DNA of 64,000 bases from Verrucomicrobiota bacterium (GCA_028872915.1 JAGWNY010000001.1:62001-126000), one strand, 5' to 3'. Shown: positions 26,064 to 35,622, counted from the stretch's first letter. Made by a program: numbers and translations. Notes: generated from the letters alone by a model not told the origin.

Positions 26064-27731
26064 ATGCTCACAATGGAAGAAGCCCTCAGGCAAAGCTCGA
26101 TGCGCTTTGCCGCGGGCGAAATTGTCAAAGGTAAAATTATCGAAGTTCGCCCCAAGGAAGTGCTCGTGGATATCGGCTACAAAAGCGAGGGCGTCGTGCC
26201 CGGAAACGAATTCGAAGACATCAACGCCGTCAAAATTGGCGATGAGATTGACGTTCTGATCGAACGCCTCGAAAACAAGGAAGGCACCGTGGTGCTCTCC
26301 CACGAAAAGGCTGAATTTAAGAAGAATTGGGACAAAATTTTGACGATTTGCAATGAAGGCGGCCGTATCAATGGCAAGGTCAAATCCGTTGTCAAAGGCG
26401 GGCTGGTGGTCAACGTGGGCGTGGAGGCATTCCTGCCCGCATCCCAAATTGACGTGACCACGCCCAAAAACCTCCAGCAGTTTGTCGGCAACACCTACGA
26501 ATTCAAGGTCGTCAAAATCAACCAGGACCGCCAGAACATCGTCCTCTCCCGCCGCGAACTCATTGAGGCCGAGCGCAACGAAAAACGCGCCCAATTGCTC
26601 TCCGAAATGGTGCCCGGCGACATCCGCAAGGGTACCGTCAAGAACATCACGGATTTCGGCGCCTTCATTGATTTGAACGGCATAGACGGCCTCCTGCATA
26701 TCACGGACATGAGTTGGGGCCGCATCGGCCATCCGTCCGAAATTTTGAAGGTCGGCCAGGAAATTGACGTCGTCGTTCTCGATATCAACAAGGAAAAGGA
26801 ACGGGTCAGCCTGGGCCTCAAGCAAAAAATGGCCAACCCCTGGGACAACATTGAAACCAAGTATCCGGTCAGCGCCCGCGTCAAGGGCAAGGTGGTCAGC
26901 CTGGTGCCCTACGGCGCCTTCGTGCAACTGGAGCCGGGCGTGGAAGGCCTCATCCACGTGACCGAGTTGTCCTGGACCAAGCGCGTTGCCAAACCAAGCG
27001 ATTTGCTCAAACAAGGCCAGGACGTCGAAGCCGTCGTCCTGGGCATCAATCGCGAAGAACAAAAGATTTCCCTGGGCGTGCGCCAGCTTGAAAGCAATCC
27101 CTGGGATACCGTGGAGACAAAATATGCCGCGGGCGCGCGCGTCAAGGGCAAGGTGCGCAATCTCACCAGCTACGGCGCCTTCGTGGAGCTTGAAGAGGGC
27201 ATTGATGGCATGATCCACGTTTCAGACCTCTCGTGGACGCGCAAGATCAATCACCCCAGCGAAATGCTCAAGAAAGGCGATGACCTCGAAGCCGTTGTCC
27301 TGGAAGTGGACCGTCCCAACCAGCGCATCGCGCTGGGCATCAAACAATTGGGCACGGACCCGTGGGAAACCATCGAGACCCTTTACAAGGTCGGCGATTT
27401 GGTGCAGGGCAAGGTGACGAAACTGGCCAGCTTCGGCGCGTTCATTGGGTTGCAGCACGATATTGACGGCCTGGTTCATATTTCGCAAATCAGCGAGGAA
27501 CGGGTCGAGAAAATCAAAAACGTGCTCAAGGTCGGGCAGGACGTTTCGGCCAGGGTCATTAAAATTGACAAGGGAGAGCGGCGCATCGGCTTGTCCATCA
27601 AGGCGGCCAATTACAGCGAGGAACAGTTAAAGGAAGAACAGAAAATCCTCGATGCTCTCAAGCCCGGTGAAGACCTCGTCGCCCTCCAACACGCCTTTGA
27701 CGCCGCCGACGAAGCCCAAAAATCCGAATAA
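26064..27731 (+). CDS. rpsA: 30S ribosomal protein S1
   Basis: This 555-residue protein holds six S1 RNA-binding domains at about residues 20-90, 108-170, 193-263, 278-350, 365-437 and 452-523. The last four are most regular, each with a GAF-VxL core and a HxSxxSW-like end (GLIHVTELSW, GMIHVSDLSW). S1 helps mRNA bind the small subunit. The conserved protein begins MLTMEEALRQ, so ATG 26064 (or 26073) is the start rather than the longer frame from 25833. A strong terminator follows the stop codon and is shared with folA. Confidence 0.93.
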   Translation: MLTMEEALRQSSMRFAAGEIVKGKIIEVRPKEVLVDIGYKSEGVVPGNEFEDINAVKIGDEIDVLIERLENKEGTVVLSHEKAEFKKNWDKILTICNEGGRINGKVKSVVKGGLVVNVGVEAFLPASQIDVTTPKNLQQFVGNTYEFKVVKINQDRQNIVLSRRELIEAERNEKRAQLLSEMVPGDIRKGTVKNITDFGAFIDLNGIDGLLHITDMSWGRIGHPSEILKVGQEIDVVVLDINKEKERVSLGLKQKMANPWDNIETKYPVSARVKGKVVSLVPYGAFVQLEPGVEGLIHVTELSWTKRVAKPSDLLKQGQDVEAVVLGINREEQKISLGVRQLESNPWDTVETKYAAGARVKGKVRNLTSYGAFVELEEGIDGMIHVSDLSWTRKINHPSEMLKKGDDLEAVVLEVDRPNQRIALGIKQLGTDPWETIETLYKVGDLVQGKVTKLASFGAFIGLQHDIDGLVHISQISEERVEKIKNVLKVGQDVSARVIKIDKGERRIGLSIKAANYSEEQLKEEQKILDALKPGEDLVALQHAFDAADEAQKSE

Positions 27732-27754
27732 TTGCCGCCCCGCTTCAAACAAAA

Positions 27755-27783
27755 GGCGGACCACACCCGGTCCGCCTTTTTTT
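27755..27783. terminator. Bidirectional intrinsic terminator between rpsA and folA
   Basis: GGCGGACC and GGTCCGCC form a perfect 8-bp GC-rich stem around a 6-base loop, followed by seven T on the plus strand. An A-rich run (CAAACAAAA) on the other side gives U residues for transcripts from folA. It sits between two convergent genes. Confidence 0.9.
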
Positions 27784-28385
27784 CATCCAGCCAGCGATTT
27801 ATGGCGGTAATGGACGATCTCGAATTCCGGCTCGTCCTTGATCTGCCCGATCATCTCAAACTTTTTCTCGAATGGCGGAAAAAAGGCGTCGCCCGCCACC
27901 TCCCGCTTGACGATGGTCAGATACAGGTCCGAACAATACGGAAGCATCTGCCCGTAAATGTCCGCGCCGCCGCAGATAAATACATCGGTCGGGAAACTTT
28001 CCGGGTCGAATTTTCCCGGAGAATAGCGCGCCAGCAAAATGTCGGTCTGCCCTCCCCGTTCCGACCTCGTGAAATAAAACTCAAATTGATGGGGTCGTTT
28101 CAATTTTTCCTCCACGCGCCGTCCGCCGCGCCATTCATGATACTGCCCGAAAATTTCCGGATGCGTCCGGATGAGCCGTTGCGGATGGCGCGTCAACACC
28201 ACGTTTTTGCGATTGGGCAGCGGATGGCGCAGGCTCTCAAACGTCCTGCGACCCATGACCACGACGTTGCCCAGCGTCATTTTTTTGAACCATTTGAAAT
28301 CCTCCGGCAAATGCCACGGAATCCCCCCCTCCGCGCCAATCACGCGGTTGAGCGACATGGCGGCAATGGCCTTGAAATACTTCAT
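27783..28385 (-). CDS. folA: Dihydrofolate reductase
   Basis: This 200-residue protein has the DHFR landmarks: [26 protein letters not shown] with the catalytic acid D29, [11 protein letters not shown] for NADPH binding and the late [13 protein letters not shown]. It reduces dihydrofolate to tetrahydrofolate for one-carbon metabolism. Bacterial DHFRs have about 160 residues; the extra ~40 lie between about residues 78 and 130, an Arg/Lys/Phe-rich insertion ([15 protein letters not shown]). It lies directly downstream of hemN (11 bp apart) and may be cotranscribed with the heme genes. Confidence 0.9.
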   Translation of the reverse strand: MKYFKAIAAMSLNRVIGAEGGIPWHLPEDFKWFKKMTLGNVVVMGRRTFESLRHPLPNRKNVVLTRHPQRLIRTHPEIFGQYHEWRGGRRVEEKLKRPHQFEFYFTRSERGGQTDILLARYSPGKFDPESFPTDVFICGGADIYGQMLPYCSDLYLTIVKREVAGDAFFPPFEKKFEMIGQIKDEPEFEIVHYRHKSLAG

Positions 28386-28396
28386 TCAGGCCTTTG

Positions 28397-29773
28397 TCAG
28401 ATGGTCTTGGAATGCTTCCGTTCCCCGCCCGGCGCCAGCGTGCCGTCAAAGCACATTGCGATATTCCGGATGAACAGCCGCCCGCCAGCCGTCACTTCCA
28501 ATCCTGTTGGATTGCGGCGCACCAGGCCATCCCCCTCAAACGGCTCCAGCGCAGCCAGCTCACCCTCGAAGTGCCGCGCAAAGTCCACGCCGAGCCTCGC
28601 GGACATCGCCCGATAATCCAGCGAAAGGTCGCACATCACCCGCATGATGGTTTCCCGCCGGATTTTGTCCTCGTCCGTGACGAAATAGCCGCGTGCCAGC
28701 GGCATTTTATTGTTGTTCAGGGCGCCATAGTAGTCCGCCAACTCCTTTTCGTTCTGCCAATACGCGTCTGGAATCTGGGAAATGGCCGACATGCCAAAGG
28801 CGTAGATATCCGCGTTGCCGCGCGTGCTGTAGCCTTGAAAATTTCGCTGCAACGTTTTGTTCCGCTGCGCGGCGACCAGTTCGTCCGACGGACGGGCAAA
28901 ATGGTCCATGCCGATATAAACGTAACGGTCGTCCTCCGTGAGCCGTTCGATCACGTTCTTCAGCAACCGCAACTTCGTTTCCGGCGGAGGCAGGACTTTT
29001 TGTTCCAGAATTTTTTGCGCCGGCTTGACCCACGGCACATGCGCATAACTGAAAACCGCCAGACGGTCCGGTTGCATCTCCAGCACCGCGTCCAGCGTGC
29101 GGTTGAACGATTCCACCGTCTGGTGCGGCAGGCCGTAAATCAAGTCAAAGTTTACCGAGCCGAATCCCAGTTCGCGCGCCCAGTCCAGCGCCTGCTGCGT
29201 CATGTCCCGCGGCTGAATGCGATGTATGGCCTGCTGCACCGCCGGCTCGAAGTCCTGCACGCCCAGCGACGCGCGATTGAAGCCGATTTCCCGCAATGCC
29301 TCAATGTGCCCGCGCGACAGCCGCCGCGGATCAATTTCCACCCCCGCCTCCGCGTCATCGGCAAACGTAAAATGCCGCCGGATGATCCCGCCCAGCCGGC
29401 GGATTTCCTCCGGTCTCAGAAACGTGGGCGAACCGCCTCCCCAATGCAATTGCACTACCTTGCGCCGGCCGCTGATGCGCGCCGCCATCTCCGCCACCTC
29501 CCGTTCCAGGTAATCCAGATACGTTGTGCCCTGTCCATGGTTCAACGTGATGACCGTGGTGCATCCGCAAAACCAGCAGAGTGTCTCGCAAAATGGAATG
29601 TGAAAGTAAAGCGACAGATCCCGGTCCGTCTGGTTGTTCTCCGCAATTTTCCCCGCGAGCCGCTTCTCTTCCATCGCCTCGGTGAACTTCGTCGCCGGCG
29701 GATAACTCGTGTAACGCGGCCCGGCCACGTTGTATTTCTTTACCAGGTCCAGATTGACGTTCAGCGCGCTCAT
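28397..29773 (-). CDS. hemN: Oxygen-independent coproporphyrinogen III oxidase (radical SAM)
   Basis: This 458-residue radical SAM enzyme has the cluster motif CETLCWFC (C62, C66, C69) plus C71, as in HemN, and the pattern YTSYPPATKF near the start that separates true HemN from HemW-like relatives. GGGSPTFL and the LIYGLPHQT region follow. It decarboxylates coproporphyrinogen III to protoporphyrinogen IX without oxygen. The gene follows hemE by 18 bp on the same strand, so the heme branch is clustered here with folA next in line. The length is normal. Confidence 0.93.
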   Translation of the reverse strand: MSALNVNLDLVKKYNVAGPRYTSYPPATKFTEAMEEKRLAGKIAENNQTDRDLSLYFHIPFCETLCWFCGCTTVITLNHGQGTTYLDYLEREVAEMAARISGRRKVVQLHWGGGSPTFLRPEEIRRLGGIIRRHFTFADDAEAGVEIDPRRLSRGHIEALREIGFNRASLGVQDFEPAVQQAIHRIQPRDMTQQALDWARELGFGSVNFDLIYGLPHQTVESFNRTLDAVLEMQPDRLAVFSYAHVPWVKPAQKILEQKVLPPPETKLRLLKNVIERLTEDDRYVYIGMDHFARPSDELVAAQRNKTLQRNFQGYSTRGNADIYAFGMSAISQIPDAYWQNEKELADYYGALNNNKMPLARGYFVTDEDKIRRETIMRVMCDLSLDYRAMSARLGVDFARHFEGELAALEPFEGDGLVRRNPTGLEVTAGGRLFIRNIAMCFDGTLAPGGERKHSKTI

Positions 29774-29791
29774 GCCGTTCCGCAGCCGGTT

Positions 29792-30928
29792 TTATTTGAA
29801 ATTTACCACGGTTCCCACCAGGGCGGCGATGTTTTCCAGTCTGGCGCCAGGGGGCACGCCGTGCCCCAGATTAAAAATATAGCCGCAAAATGGCCGCATC
29901 TCGTTCAAAATGGCCAAAGTATGCGCCGCAACCCGTTGGGGCGTAGTCATTAACAACGAAGGGTCCAGGTTGCCCTGAATGCCAACGGTTCCAGGCAATT
30001 TTTTTCGCACATCCGCCAACCGCATTCCGTGGCTGATTCCCAAAACATCCGCGCGGATTCCCGCCAAGTCATCCCAGGCGCCGACGTCCTTGGAAAATAC
30101 GATCACCGGCGTTTTTGCGTTTTCCCGGGTTTCTTCCGCCTTCAGCGCCGTCACGATGTCGCGCATCCACCGCCCGCTGGCCGCGAAAAAATCCGCCGCC
30201 GGCAGCAGGCCGCCCAGGCTGTCAAAAATCTGCACGGCGTCCGCGCCGGCGGCAATCTGCATCCGCAGCAGCGTCGTCACTGCGGCCGTCAATTTCTCCA
30301 TCAACCGCGCGAATGCCTCCGGCTCCTTCTCAAAGAGGTTTTTGGCGCGTGTAAACTGCTTCACACTGCCGCCTTCCAGCATGAAATTGGCGAGCGTCCA
30401 GGGTGAACCGGCAAACCCGATCAGGGCAATCCGCCCGGCCAACTCCTTCCTGGCCAGTTCCAGGGCGCGGGAGATGTAATCGAGCCGGTCCGGCAACCCG
30501 TCGGTTTCAAGCCGCGCTATGTCGGCGGGCGTTTGCAGCACATAATCCATCTGGATGCCCCCGCGCTCGCGAAACGTGTAGCCTTGTCCAAGTCCCTCCG
30601 CGGCGACGAGGATGTCGCTGAACAAAATCGCGGCGTCAAAATCGAACCGCCGCACCGGTTGCAGCGTCACTTCGCACGACAGTTCAGGCGTCCGCACCAG
30701 TTGAAGAAAATCGTGCCTCGCTTTGAGCCGGCGATATTCCGGCAGCGCGCGCCCGGCCTGCCGCATCAGCCATACGGGCGGCCGGTCAACCGGTTGGCAC
30801 CGGCAGGCGCTCAGAAAACGGCTGCGCGCCGCCCGGCGGCCCGGCCCGCTTCGAGCCGCCGGGGAGTCGTCGGCCGCCGCGGCGCTTTTGTCCACAAATT
30901 GGGGAGCAGTTCCGCTCATCGAGTCCAT
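29792..30928 (-). CDS. hemE: Uroporphyrinogen decarboxylase
   Basis: A protein of about 378 residues with the HemE signature PPVWLMRQAGRALPEYR, then AILFSDILVAAEGLG with the catalytic aspartate, GFAGSPWTLANFM, QIFDSLGGLLP and the final FNLGHGVPPG. It removes four carboxyls from uroporphyrinogen III to give coproporphyrinogen III. About 30 Ala/Arg-rich residues precede the conserved domain, which is unusual, and the start may be M1 (30928) or M4 (30919). The longer frame to 31201 is not conserved. It heads the hemE-hemN-folA run. Confidence 0.92.
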   Translation of the reverse strand: MDSMSGTAPQFVDKSAAAADDSPAARSGPGRRAARSRFLSACRCQPVDRPPVWLMRQAGRALPEYRRLKARHDFLQLVRTPELSCEVTLQPVRRFDFDAAILFSDILVAAEGLGQGYTFRERGGIQMDYVLQTPADIARLETDGLPDRLDYISRALELARKELAGRIALIGFAGSPWTLANFMLEGGSVKQFTRAKNLFEKEPEAFARLMEKLTAAVTTLLRMQIAAGADAVQIFDSLGGLLPAADFFAASGRWMRDIVTALKAEETRENAKTPVIVFSKDVGAWDDLAGIRADVLGISHGMRLADVRKKLPGTVGIQGNLDPSLLMTTPQRVAAHTLAILNEMRPFCGYIFNLGHGVPPGARLENIAALVGTVVNFK

Positions 30929-31058
30929 AGTCCTAGCATACGATTGGGTGATTGGACAGCCTTTACCAACTTTGGCATTCGTTGGGCATTTTTTGCCTGG
31001 TTTGGATAAAGGCTTGCCCGGCGCAACTTTCCCCCCGCCGCGGTTTTTAACGTTCGCG

Positions 31059-31457
31059 ATGAAAAATGAGTCGGACACCCAACTGGATGCGCGGCTGGAC
31101 CAGGCATTGAAAGGCCTTCGAGACCCGGCGGTGGCTTCCAATTTTACCGCCCGTGTCATGCGGGAGATTGACACCTGGGAAGCCCGGCGCGGCCCCACCA
31201 TGCGGTTTCATCGGTGGTCCTGGCGTTTTTTGTTGCCCCGGGCGGTTGTGGCCGCCGTCCTGGTGTTTGCCGGCATTGCCGCGCATCGCCACGAAGTCAA
31301 CGTCCGGCGCGCCGTTCTGGCCGACAGCGTGGCGGTCGTGGCCATGCAGCCCATGCCCAGTGTGGATGCGTTGAAAAATTTTGATGCCATCCGCCGCATG
31401 AGCCAGCCGGCCGCGGCCGATGATGAATTGCTGGCGCTGGCGCCCGACCTGAAATGA
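31059..31457 (+). CDS. Small single-pass membrane protein (anti-sigma-like)
   Basis: This 132-residue protein has an acidic N-terminal part (MKNESDTQLDARLDQALKGL), one central hydrophobic segment (about residues 57-76), and an Ala/Met-rich C-terminal part. Its stop overlaps the ATG of the DUF3106 gene as ATGA, so the two are translationally coupled. In relatives the gene before a DUF3106 protein often encodes an anti-sigma-like membrane protein next to an ECF sigma factor, but no sigma factor gene is present here. The zinc-binding HxxxCxxC motif of zinc-type anti-sigma factors is absent. The function is not established. Confidence 0.6.
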   Translation: MKNESDTQLDARLDQALKGLRDPAVASNFTARVMREIDTWEARRGPTMRFHRWSWRFLLPRAVVAAVLVFAGIAAHRHEVNVRRAVLADSVAVVAMQPMPSVDALKNFDAIRRMSQPAAADDELLALAPDLK

Positions 31458-32434
31458 ATTTCCGGCGCCAGCGGCATCGGCAAACCGCCGCCATCGTTAC
31501 CGCCCTCGCTTTAACCGTTCTTTCAGGGCAGGCCCAGGTTGCGACGAACTCTCTTCGCAGCCGTTCCGCGCCCGTCGCCATCATGCCTCCTCCCGCCGCC
31601 GTCCGCTCGCCTGTGGACTTTTTCCGCAACCTGTTGGAAATGCCGCCCCTTCAATTGCACGAGTTCCTGGCCGCCAAACCGCCTGGAATCCGCGTCCGTA
31701 TTGTTGCCAAAATCCGCGAATACATGGCCCTGGACCCAAACCAGCGCGAGCTGAAATTGCGCGCCACGGAATTGCGCTGGTATCTGCTGCCGCTGTTACA
31801 CGAACCCACCGCCAGTCAGACCAACCAGATCGCCCGAATTCCCGCAGATTTGCTGCCGCTGGTGCGGGCGCGCCTCGAACAATGGGATGCTTTGCCCTCG
31901 CAACTGCGCGGCGAGTTTTTGGATAATGAGCGGACACTCCTTTATTTCACCGATGTCCAGGGATCAAAATCGAACGTGGCGTCCGTGCCGGCCCGCCCGG
32001 CGCCCGCTCCTGGCGACCAGGCCCGTTGGAACGCCCTTTCCCAAGGCGCCCGCGCCAAAATCACGCGGCAATTCAATGAATTTTTTCAACTGACGCCGGA
32101 TGAAGCCCGACAGACCCTCCAAACCCTGTCCGCGCCGGAGCGGGCGCAGATGGAAAGGACGTTGAAGACATTCAACTCCCTTCCGCCCGCGCAACGGCTC
32201 CGATGCATTCGTGCGTTTACCGACTTTGCCGGAATGTCGCCGCGCGACCGGGCTGAATTTCTGAAAAACGCGGCCAAGTGGGCGCAAATGTCTCCCTCCC
32301 AACGGCAGGCATGGCGTGACCTTGTGGCGAGTGTGCCGCTCTGGCCGCCCATGCCGCCCTCGCTCATCATGCCGCCCATGCCGCCCAAACTTCATCCCAT
32401 GGCCCGCGTCACCGTGGCCACCAATTTGAATTAG
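31454..32434 (+). CDS. DUF3106 domain protein, secreted
   Basis: A 326-residue protein with an N-terminal signal-like hydrophobic stretch (IVTALALTVLSGQAQ). It has two runs of the DUF3106 pattern, short helices of type PxxxRxxLLxxxxxWxxL, for example FRNLLEMPPLQLHEFL and RWNALSQGARAKITRQF, followed by repeated Ser-Pro/Gln-Arg elements (MSPSQRQAW). The C-terminal ~40 residues are Pro/Met-rich. It probably acts in the periplasm, perhaps as a stress-linked factor like other DUF3106 proteins, but the function is unknown. It is coupled to the upstream membrane protein gene by a 4-bp overlap. Confidence 0.75.
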   Translation: MNFRRQRHRQTAAIVTALALTVLSGQAQVATNSLRSRSAPVAIMPPPAAVRSPVDFFRNLLEMPPLQLHEFLAAKPPGIRVRIVAKIREYMALDPNQRELKLRATELRWYLLPLLHEPTASQTNQIARIPADLLPLVRARLEQWDALPSQLRGEFLDNERTLLYFTDVQGSKSNVASVPARPAPAPGDQARWNALSQGARAKITRQFNEFFQLTPDEARQTLQTLSAPERAQMERTLKTFNSLPPAQRLRCIRAFTDFAGMSPRDRAEFLKNAAKWAQMSPSQRQAWRDLVASVPLWPPMPPSLIMPPMPPKLHPMARVTVATNLN

Positions 32435-32482
32435 CCGGCGAAACCCTCTTTCATTTCCGCGCGCGCCGGTTAAGTTTTGATC

Positions 32483-33322
32483 GTGCATCCGATTGCTTTT
32501 CACCTGGGACCGCTGACGATTCGATGGTATGGCGTCATGATCGCCCTCGCCTTCCTCTTCGGCTTGTGGACGGCCATGCTGCGCGCGCGGCGCGAGGGAA
32601 TTCCGGCTGAAAAAATTGGCGACGTGGTCCTTTGGATCATGGCCGGGGCGATTCTTGGAGCGCGCATCGTCTATGTGACCACATATTGGCGGGAGGAATT
32701 TGCCGGCCAACCCTTCATCGAAATTTTCATGATTCAGCGGGGTGGCCTCGTTTATTACGGGGGGTTCATTGGCGCCATCGTCGCCGGCTTTCTTTATCTG
32801 CGCTGGAAACGGCTCCCTTTATGGCGGACAGCCGACGTGCTCGCGCCCAGCATCACCCTCGGCAATGTGTTTGGCCGCGCCGGTTGCCTGCTCAACGGCT
32901 GCTGCTATGGACGGCCGACGAACGCACCCTGGGCAATCCAATTCCCCAACGGTTCCTATGCCTGGTATCATCAGTTCTACGATCAACACCTGTCCGGCGT
33001 CACAGCCAACGGGCCGGCGCTGCCCGTTCATCCCACCGAAATCTACGATGGCCTGCTCAACCTCCTCGTTTATTTCTTCCTGGCGTGGCTCTTCCGCCGG
33101 AAAAAGTTCGATGGCCAGGTCTTTGCAACCTGTCTCCTTTGTTATGGCGTCACGCGCTCCATCAGCGAAGCCTTCCGCGGCGACTATTCATCATTGCACT
33201 ATCACCTGGGCCTTTCCCCGGGACAATGGCTCAGCATCCCCACCTTCATCGCCGGCCTGTTCCTCGCCGCCATTTTGTCCCGCCGCGGCCCGATGCGCCG
33301 CGGATTCCAACCGGAGGGTTGA
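32483..33322 (+). CDS. lgt: Prolipoprotein diacylglyceryl transferase
   Basis: This 279-residue polytopic membrane protein shows the Lgt pattern: an N-terminal HPIAFHLGPLTIRWYG segment, RGGLVYYGGFIGA, then the signature NVFGRAGCLLNGCCYGRPT and the late HPTEIYDGLLNL. Lgt attaches diacylglycerol to the lipobox cysteine of lipoprotein precursors at the inner membrane. GTG 32483 was chosen; an in-frame TTG at 32477 would add two residues. miaA follows with no gap (stop codon touching ATG). Confidence 0.92.
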   Translation: MHPIAFHLGPLTIRWYGVMIALAFLFGLWTAMLRARREGIPAEKIGDVVLWIMAGAILGARIVYVTTYWREEFAGQPFIEIFMIQRGGLVYYGGFIGAIVAGFLYLRWKRLPLWRTADVLAPSITLGNVFGRAGCLLNGCCYGRPTNAPWAIQFPNGSYAWYHQFYDQHLSGVTANGPALPVHPTEIYDGLLNLLVYFFLAWLFRRKKFDGQVFATCLLCYGVTRSISEAFRGDYSSLHYHLGLSPGQWLSIPTFIAGLFLAAILSRRGPMRRGFQPEG

Positions 33323-34309
33323 ATGCGCGGTTCCGCTGCGCCAATCGAACCTCCCTTTGCGCCGGTCTTTATCGCCGGTCCCACCGCCGTGGGAAAATCC
33401 AGCATTGCCCTCGTCCTCGCCGAACTCCTGGGCGGCGAAATCATTTCCGCCGATTCCATGCAAGTCTATCGCGGACTGGACATCGGAACCGCCAAACCCC
33501 CGGCCGCCGAACGGCGCCGCGTTCCCCACCACCTCATTGACGTCTGCGAGTTGCGCGAATCCTTTGATGCCGCCCGATTTGTGTCCCTCGCCCGCGCCGC
33601 CGTCGCCGAAATCCAGGCCCGAAAAAAATTCCCCATCTTCTGCGGCGGCACCGGCCTCTATTTCCAGGCTTTCCTCGGCGGCCTCGGCCATGCGCCCTCG
33701 CCGGATGAATCCCTGCGCGCCAGCCTGGAAAAAACGCCGCTCCCGGAATTGCTGGCCGAACTGCGCGAACGCGACCCATCCACTTATGAACGAATTGACC
33801 GCCAAAATCCACGCCGCGTCATTCGCGCCATCGAGGTGCTTCGCCTGACTGGAAAACCATTTTCCGCCCAGCGCGCCGACTGGAAAACCGGGAACGTCTC
33901 AACCCCGATTTATTGTCTCACCCGCCCCGCCCCCGCGCTGCGCGCGCGAATTGCCGCGCGCGTGGATGAAATGTTCCGGCGCGGGCTGGTTGAAGAAACC
34001 CGGCGCCTGCTCGAACGCGGCTTGGAAGGGAATCAAACCGCCATGCAAGCCATTGGCTATCGCCAGGTGGTCAGCCATTTACGCGGCGGGCGCAACCTGG
34101 ACGAGACCATTGAACTGGTCAAAGTCCGCACCCGGCAGTTCGCCCGCCGGCAAATGACCTGGTTTCGACGCGTCGGAAATTGCCGATGGATCGAATTGGA
34201 AGATTCGCAGTCCCCTCAATCCGCCGCCCTGCAATTGAAAGGGCACATCGAAGCGGGGAAACGGGGCGCGGCTGGCGGGGAGCGCATCAGTTTGAAATCT
34301 TCAGTTTAA
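33323..34309 (+). CDS. miaA: tRNA dimethylallyltransferase
   Basis: This 328-residue protein has the P-loop GPTAVGKS (19-26), the MiaA motif DSMQVYRGLDIGTAKP, IFCGGTGLY and the Arg-rich tRNA-binding region TRQFARRQMTWFRR. It transfers an isopentenyl group to A37 of tRNAs reading UNN codons. The start ATG 33323 directly follows the lgt stop, with GGAGG five bases upstream inside the end of lgt, so the two genes are coupled. The C-terminal 30 residues are variable. Confidence 0.93.
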   Translation: MRGSAAPIEPPFAPVFIAGPTAVGKSSIALVLAELLGGEIISADSMQVYRGLDIGTAKPPAAERRRVPHHLIDVCELRESFDAARFVSLARAAVAEIQARKKFPIFCGGTGLYFQAFLGGLGHAPSPDESLRASLEKTPLPELLAELRERDPSTYERIDRQNPRRVIRAIEVLRLTGKPFSAQRADWKTGNVSTPIYCLTRPAPALRARIAARVDEMFRRGLVEETRRLLERGLEGNQTAMQAIGYRQVVSHLRGGRNLDETIELVKVRTRQFARRQMTWFRRVGNCRWIELEDSQSPQSAALQLKGHIEAGKRGAAGGERISLKSSV

Positions 34310-34416
34310 ATTTCCCGGCCAGCCATTCCAGCGGAACTTTCTCAAGCAGCGGGGAATCGCCGCCGGGGCGCATCGCCCCCCTTGCATCCTTTAACCAGGC
34401 ATTTAACCAAGCATTC

Positions 34417-34444
34417 TTGCGCTCGCGGCCTTTTCGGCTATGAT
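34417..34444 (+). promoter_or_regulatory. Candidate promoter of the moeB-like operon
   Basis: TTGCGC (34417-34422) and TATGAT (34439-34444) are 16 bp apart and lie 15 bp before the ATG at 34459, so the leader would be short. The preceding gap also contains a repeated TTTAACCA element with no obvious role. Confidence 0.45.
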
Positions 34445-34458
34445 GTTGAACTCGATTT

Positions 34459-35607
34459 ATGGAATTGAATAACGACGAAATCCGGCGCTACTCCCGGCAT
34501 TTGATCCTTCCGGAAGTCGGCGTGGGCGGCCAAAAAAAGCTCAAGAACGCCAGTGTCCTCTGCATTGGGGCGGGAGGACTTGGCTCCCCCATTGCCATGT
34601 ACCTGGCCGCCGCCGGCGTTGGCAGGCTTGGCATCGTGGATTTCGACACCGTGGACATTTCCAATCTCCAGCGCCAGATTCTGCACACGGACGCGGACGT
34701 GGGCCGCTCCAAGGCCCAGTCCGCCAGCGAGACCATCCACGGCATCAATCCTCATTGTCACGTTGTCCTCCACAACGCCCGCATTTCCTCCGAAAACGCC
34801 CTCGACCTCATTGGCCCCTACGACGTTGTCGTGGACGGCACGGACAATTTTCCCACGCGCTATCTCACCAACGACGCCTGCGTGCTCTTGAAAAAGCCCA
34901 ACGTCTATGGCTCGATTTTCCGCTTCGAAGGGCAGGCGAGCGTTTTTGCGCCGTCGCTGGGGGGTCCCTGTTACCGCTGTCTGTATCCGGAGCCGCCGCC
35001 GCCGGGCATGGTCCCCAGTTGCGCCGAGGGCGGAGTGCTCGGCGTTTTGCCCGGAATCATCGGCTGCATTCAAGCGATTGAAATCCTCAAACTCCTTCTC
35101 CGCAGGGGAAGTTCCCTGGTCGGACGTTTGCTCTTGTTCAACGCGCTGGAAATGAAATTCAGGGAACTGAAACTCCGGCGCGATCCGGAATGTCCGGTCT
35201 GCGGCGAACATCCAACCATTCATCAATTGATTGATTACGAGCAATTTTGCGGCATCCTGCCCGAACCGGATGCTTCCCAGGCCAATCCGGACGAGGTCAC
35301 GGTGCAGGAGATGAAAAAGGCCCTGGAGAATCCCGGCCTGGGTATAAAAGTTATTGACGTTCGCGAGCCGGACGAATACGAAATCGCCCACGTTAACGGC
35401 GTTCCCCAGCTCCCGATGAGCCAGCTTCGGCAACGCTTCACGGAATTGGACCCCAACACCCAATACTACATCCATTGCAAAACCGGCGTCCGCTCCATGA
35501 CGGCGCTTCAGTTCCTGCGCCAACAGGGGTTCAAGTATTTGAAAAACGTCAGGGGCGGCATTGATTCGTGGTCCCGCGAAATTGATTCCTCCGTCCCGCG
35601 ATATTAA
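34459..35607 (+). CDS. MoeB/ThiF-type adenylyltransferase with rhodanese domain
   Basis: A 382-residue fusion. The first ~250 residues are a ThiF/MoeB E1-like domain with the ATP site GAGGLGS (37-43), the candidate catalytic C188 (PSCAEGG), and the zinc pairs C171/C174 and C245/C248. The last ~110 residues are a rhodanese domain with the active-site C340 (IHCKTG). Such MoeZ/MoeBR proteins activate the C-terminus of small sulfur carriers (MoaD, ThiS, CysO) and load sulfur onto them. An IscU-like gene follows by 15 bp, giving a sulfur-handling pair. The carrier partner is not in this window. Confidence 0.88.
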   Translation: MELNNDEIRRYSRHLILPEVGVGGQKKLKNASVLCIGAGGLGSPIAMYLAAAGVGRLGIVDFDTVDISNLQRQILHTDADVGRSKAQSASETIHGINPHCHVVLHNARISSENALDLIGPYDVVVDGTDNFPTRYLTNDACVLLKKPNVYGSIFRFEGQASVFAPSLGGPCYRCLYPEPPPPGMVPSCAEGGVLGVLPGIIGCIQAIEILKLLLRRGSSLVGRLLLFNALEMKFRELKLRRDPECPVCGEHPTIHQLIDYEQFCGILPEPDASQANPDEVTVQEMKKALENPGLGIKVIDVREPDEYEIAHVNGVPQLPMSQLRQRFTELDPNTQYYIHCKTGVRSMTALQFLRQQGFKYLKNVRGGIDSWSREIDSSVPRY

Positions 35608-35622
35608 ATCCCGCCGCCCTCC

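Noticed and set aside
26007..27218. 403-residue open frame opposite rpsA
   Set aside because: It is the reverse shadow of the repeated S1 domains.
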